Shown piece after piece: positions 6,052 to 6,681 of a stretch of DNA of 6,681 bases. Below the pieces are notes generated by a model. That model ran no database searches. It was not told where the DNA came from and worked only from the letters and a program-made list of their open reading frames with translations. Source of the DNA: Limnohabitans sp. (GTDB lineage Bacteria > Pseudomonadota > Gammaproteobacteria > Burkholderiales > Burkholderiaceae_C); the NCBI GenBank assembly GCA_018883305.1, contig VEQI01000194.1:1-6681 (forward strand), given 5' to 3'. The number at the start of each line of letters is the position of its first letter. Within the stretch, counting starts at the first letter, position 1. The translations under genes and the position numbers were made by a program.

Positions 6052-6681
6052 TCAGGTGACGTCCTGCCACAGGGCCGGATCCAGGCGGTAAAACTGGGCG
6101 GCGTTCTCGACAAAGAACGCGCGTTGTTGTGACGGGGTGTAATCGCTGATCATGTCAGCCACCGAGCACACCAGGGTGTTGTAATCGACCCGCAGGCTGG
6201 ACACGGGGAAATTGCTGGCGAACATGCAACGCTCGATGCCAAAGATGTCTAGCGCAGTTCGCACGATGCGGCGATTGTCCGCATAGCGCCAAGGCTGATC
6301 TTTCAAACCAAACTCCGAGACCTTGAGCCAGACATTCGGTTCGCGGGCAATGATGCGCATGGCCTGTTCCCAGGCGTGCAAGCCTGTTGGGGTGCGATCC
6401 CAGGGAAAGCCGGTGTGGTTCAGCACCACCGGAATTTCCGGGTGCGCGTGAATCACTTCAGCGGCTTCAGCCAGATGCCAGTAGGGCACCCTTAGATCCC
6501 AGCTCAGCCCATGGTCTGCCAACCGTGCATAGCCGCGTCTCCATCGCGGATCCTGCATGGACCCGGGCAAACCGTCCTGCATACGATCGGGGCTGGCCGC
6601 CGTGACAGGTTTGGAGCGAATGCCGCGCACCAGCGGATTGGCGGCCTGGCGTGTCAACACCTCGGCCGCGTTGTCCGTATG
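6052..6681 (-). CDS. Amidohydrolase family protein (Amidohydro_2 / COG3618), 5' end outside window
   Basis: The C-terminal 209 residues of a TIM-barrel metal-dependent hydrolase. The frame is open to the window edge and the first visible residues (HTDNAAEVLTRQ) read as coding, so the start and the N-terminal HxH metal site lie beyond the window; the GTG at 6660 is internal. Family marks are VRGIR, SMQDPRW, GLSWDLRVPYWHL, LNHTGFPWD (a His on the barrel strand end, at visible residue 89) and MFASNFPV (visible residues 153-160). These are characteristic of predicted hydrolases acting on lactones or amides related to sugar-lactone and aromatic catabolism. The substrate is unknown. In many amidohydrolases the last motif is GSDWP-like with a catalytic Asp; here it is Asn, which I believe is usual in this subfamily. 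The CoA-transferase-family gene follows after 49 bases, suggesting a catabolic operon. Confidence 0.88.
   Translation of the reverse strand, partial: HTDNAAEVLTRQAANPLVRGIRSKPVTAASPDRMQDGLPGSMQDPRWRRGYARLADHGLSWDLRVPYWHLAEAAEVIHAHPEIPVVLNHTGFPWDRTPTGLHAWEQAMRIIAREPNVWLKVSEFGLKDQPWRYADNRRIVRTALDIFGIERCMFASNFPVSSLRVDYNTLVCSVADMISDYTPSQQRAFFVENAAQFYRLDPALWQDVT

Noticed and set aside
6003..6113. Longer N-terminus for the CoA-transferase-like gene, starting at 6113
   Set aside because: It would overlap the amidohydrolase coding end by 62 bases, and the added residues do not resemble the family, which begins near the MNVLSPDRL segment.

Overview
The base composition (GC-rich, strong G/C in third codon positions), the protein families and the compact layout suggest a betaproteobacterium, probably of the order Burkholderiales (Comamonadaceae-like). 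This is inferred from the feel of the sequences, not from a database search. There are no RNA genes, insertion sequences, CRISPR arrays or phage genes, so the window reads as ordinary chromosome with a few poorly described proteins.

Layout. (1) Bases 1-2892, plus strand: a very large protein with an N-terminal TerB-like helical domain, a Pro/Ala-rich low-complexity linker of about 460 residues, a degenerate tandem repeat with a 12-residue period, and a C-terminal domain I do not recognise. (2) Bases 2920-3414, minus strand, convergent with the first gene: a small alanine-rich coiled-coil protein. (3) Bases 3567-4741, plus strand: a small unknown protein of 87 residues, then a metallo-beta-lactamase-fold hydrolase with a C-terminal winged-helix-like segment. 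They look translationally coupled and form a likely two-gene operon. (4) Bases 4743-6681, minus strand: an amidohydrolase (Amidohydro_2 / COG3618 type, N-terminus beyond the window) followed by an acetyl-CoA hydrolase/CoA-transferase family protein, again a likely operon. It converges on the MBL gene with one base between the two stop codons. Genes 2 and 3 are divergent and share the only real intergenic region, about 150 bases.

How they fit together. The right half looks like catabolic chemistry: two hydrolase-type enzymes and a CoA-thioester enzyme, with no substrate that can be named from sequence. The left half looks structural: a long, largely disordered multi-domain protein opposite an alanine-rich coiled coil. 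Nothing shows that the two halves act together.

Most notable observations: the 12-residue repeat in the giant protein, with consensus about [D/E/T][N/H]RQx[L/V]; the CoA-transferase-family protein carrying Gly where its family normally has the catalytic Glu (IHSGM instead of IHSEM); and a three-codon mini-ORF with the good ribosome-binding site, whose stop overlaps the start of the 87-residue gene.
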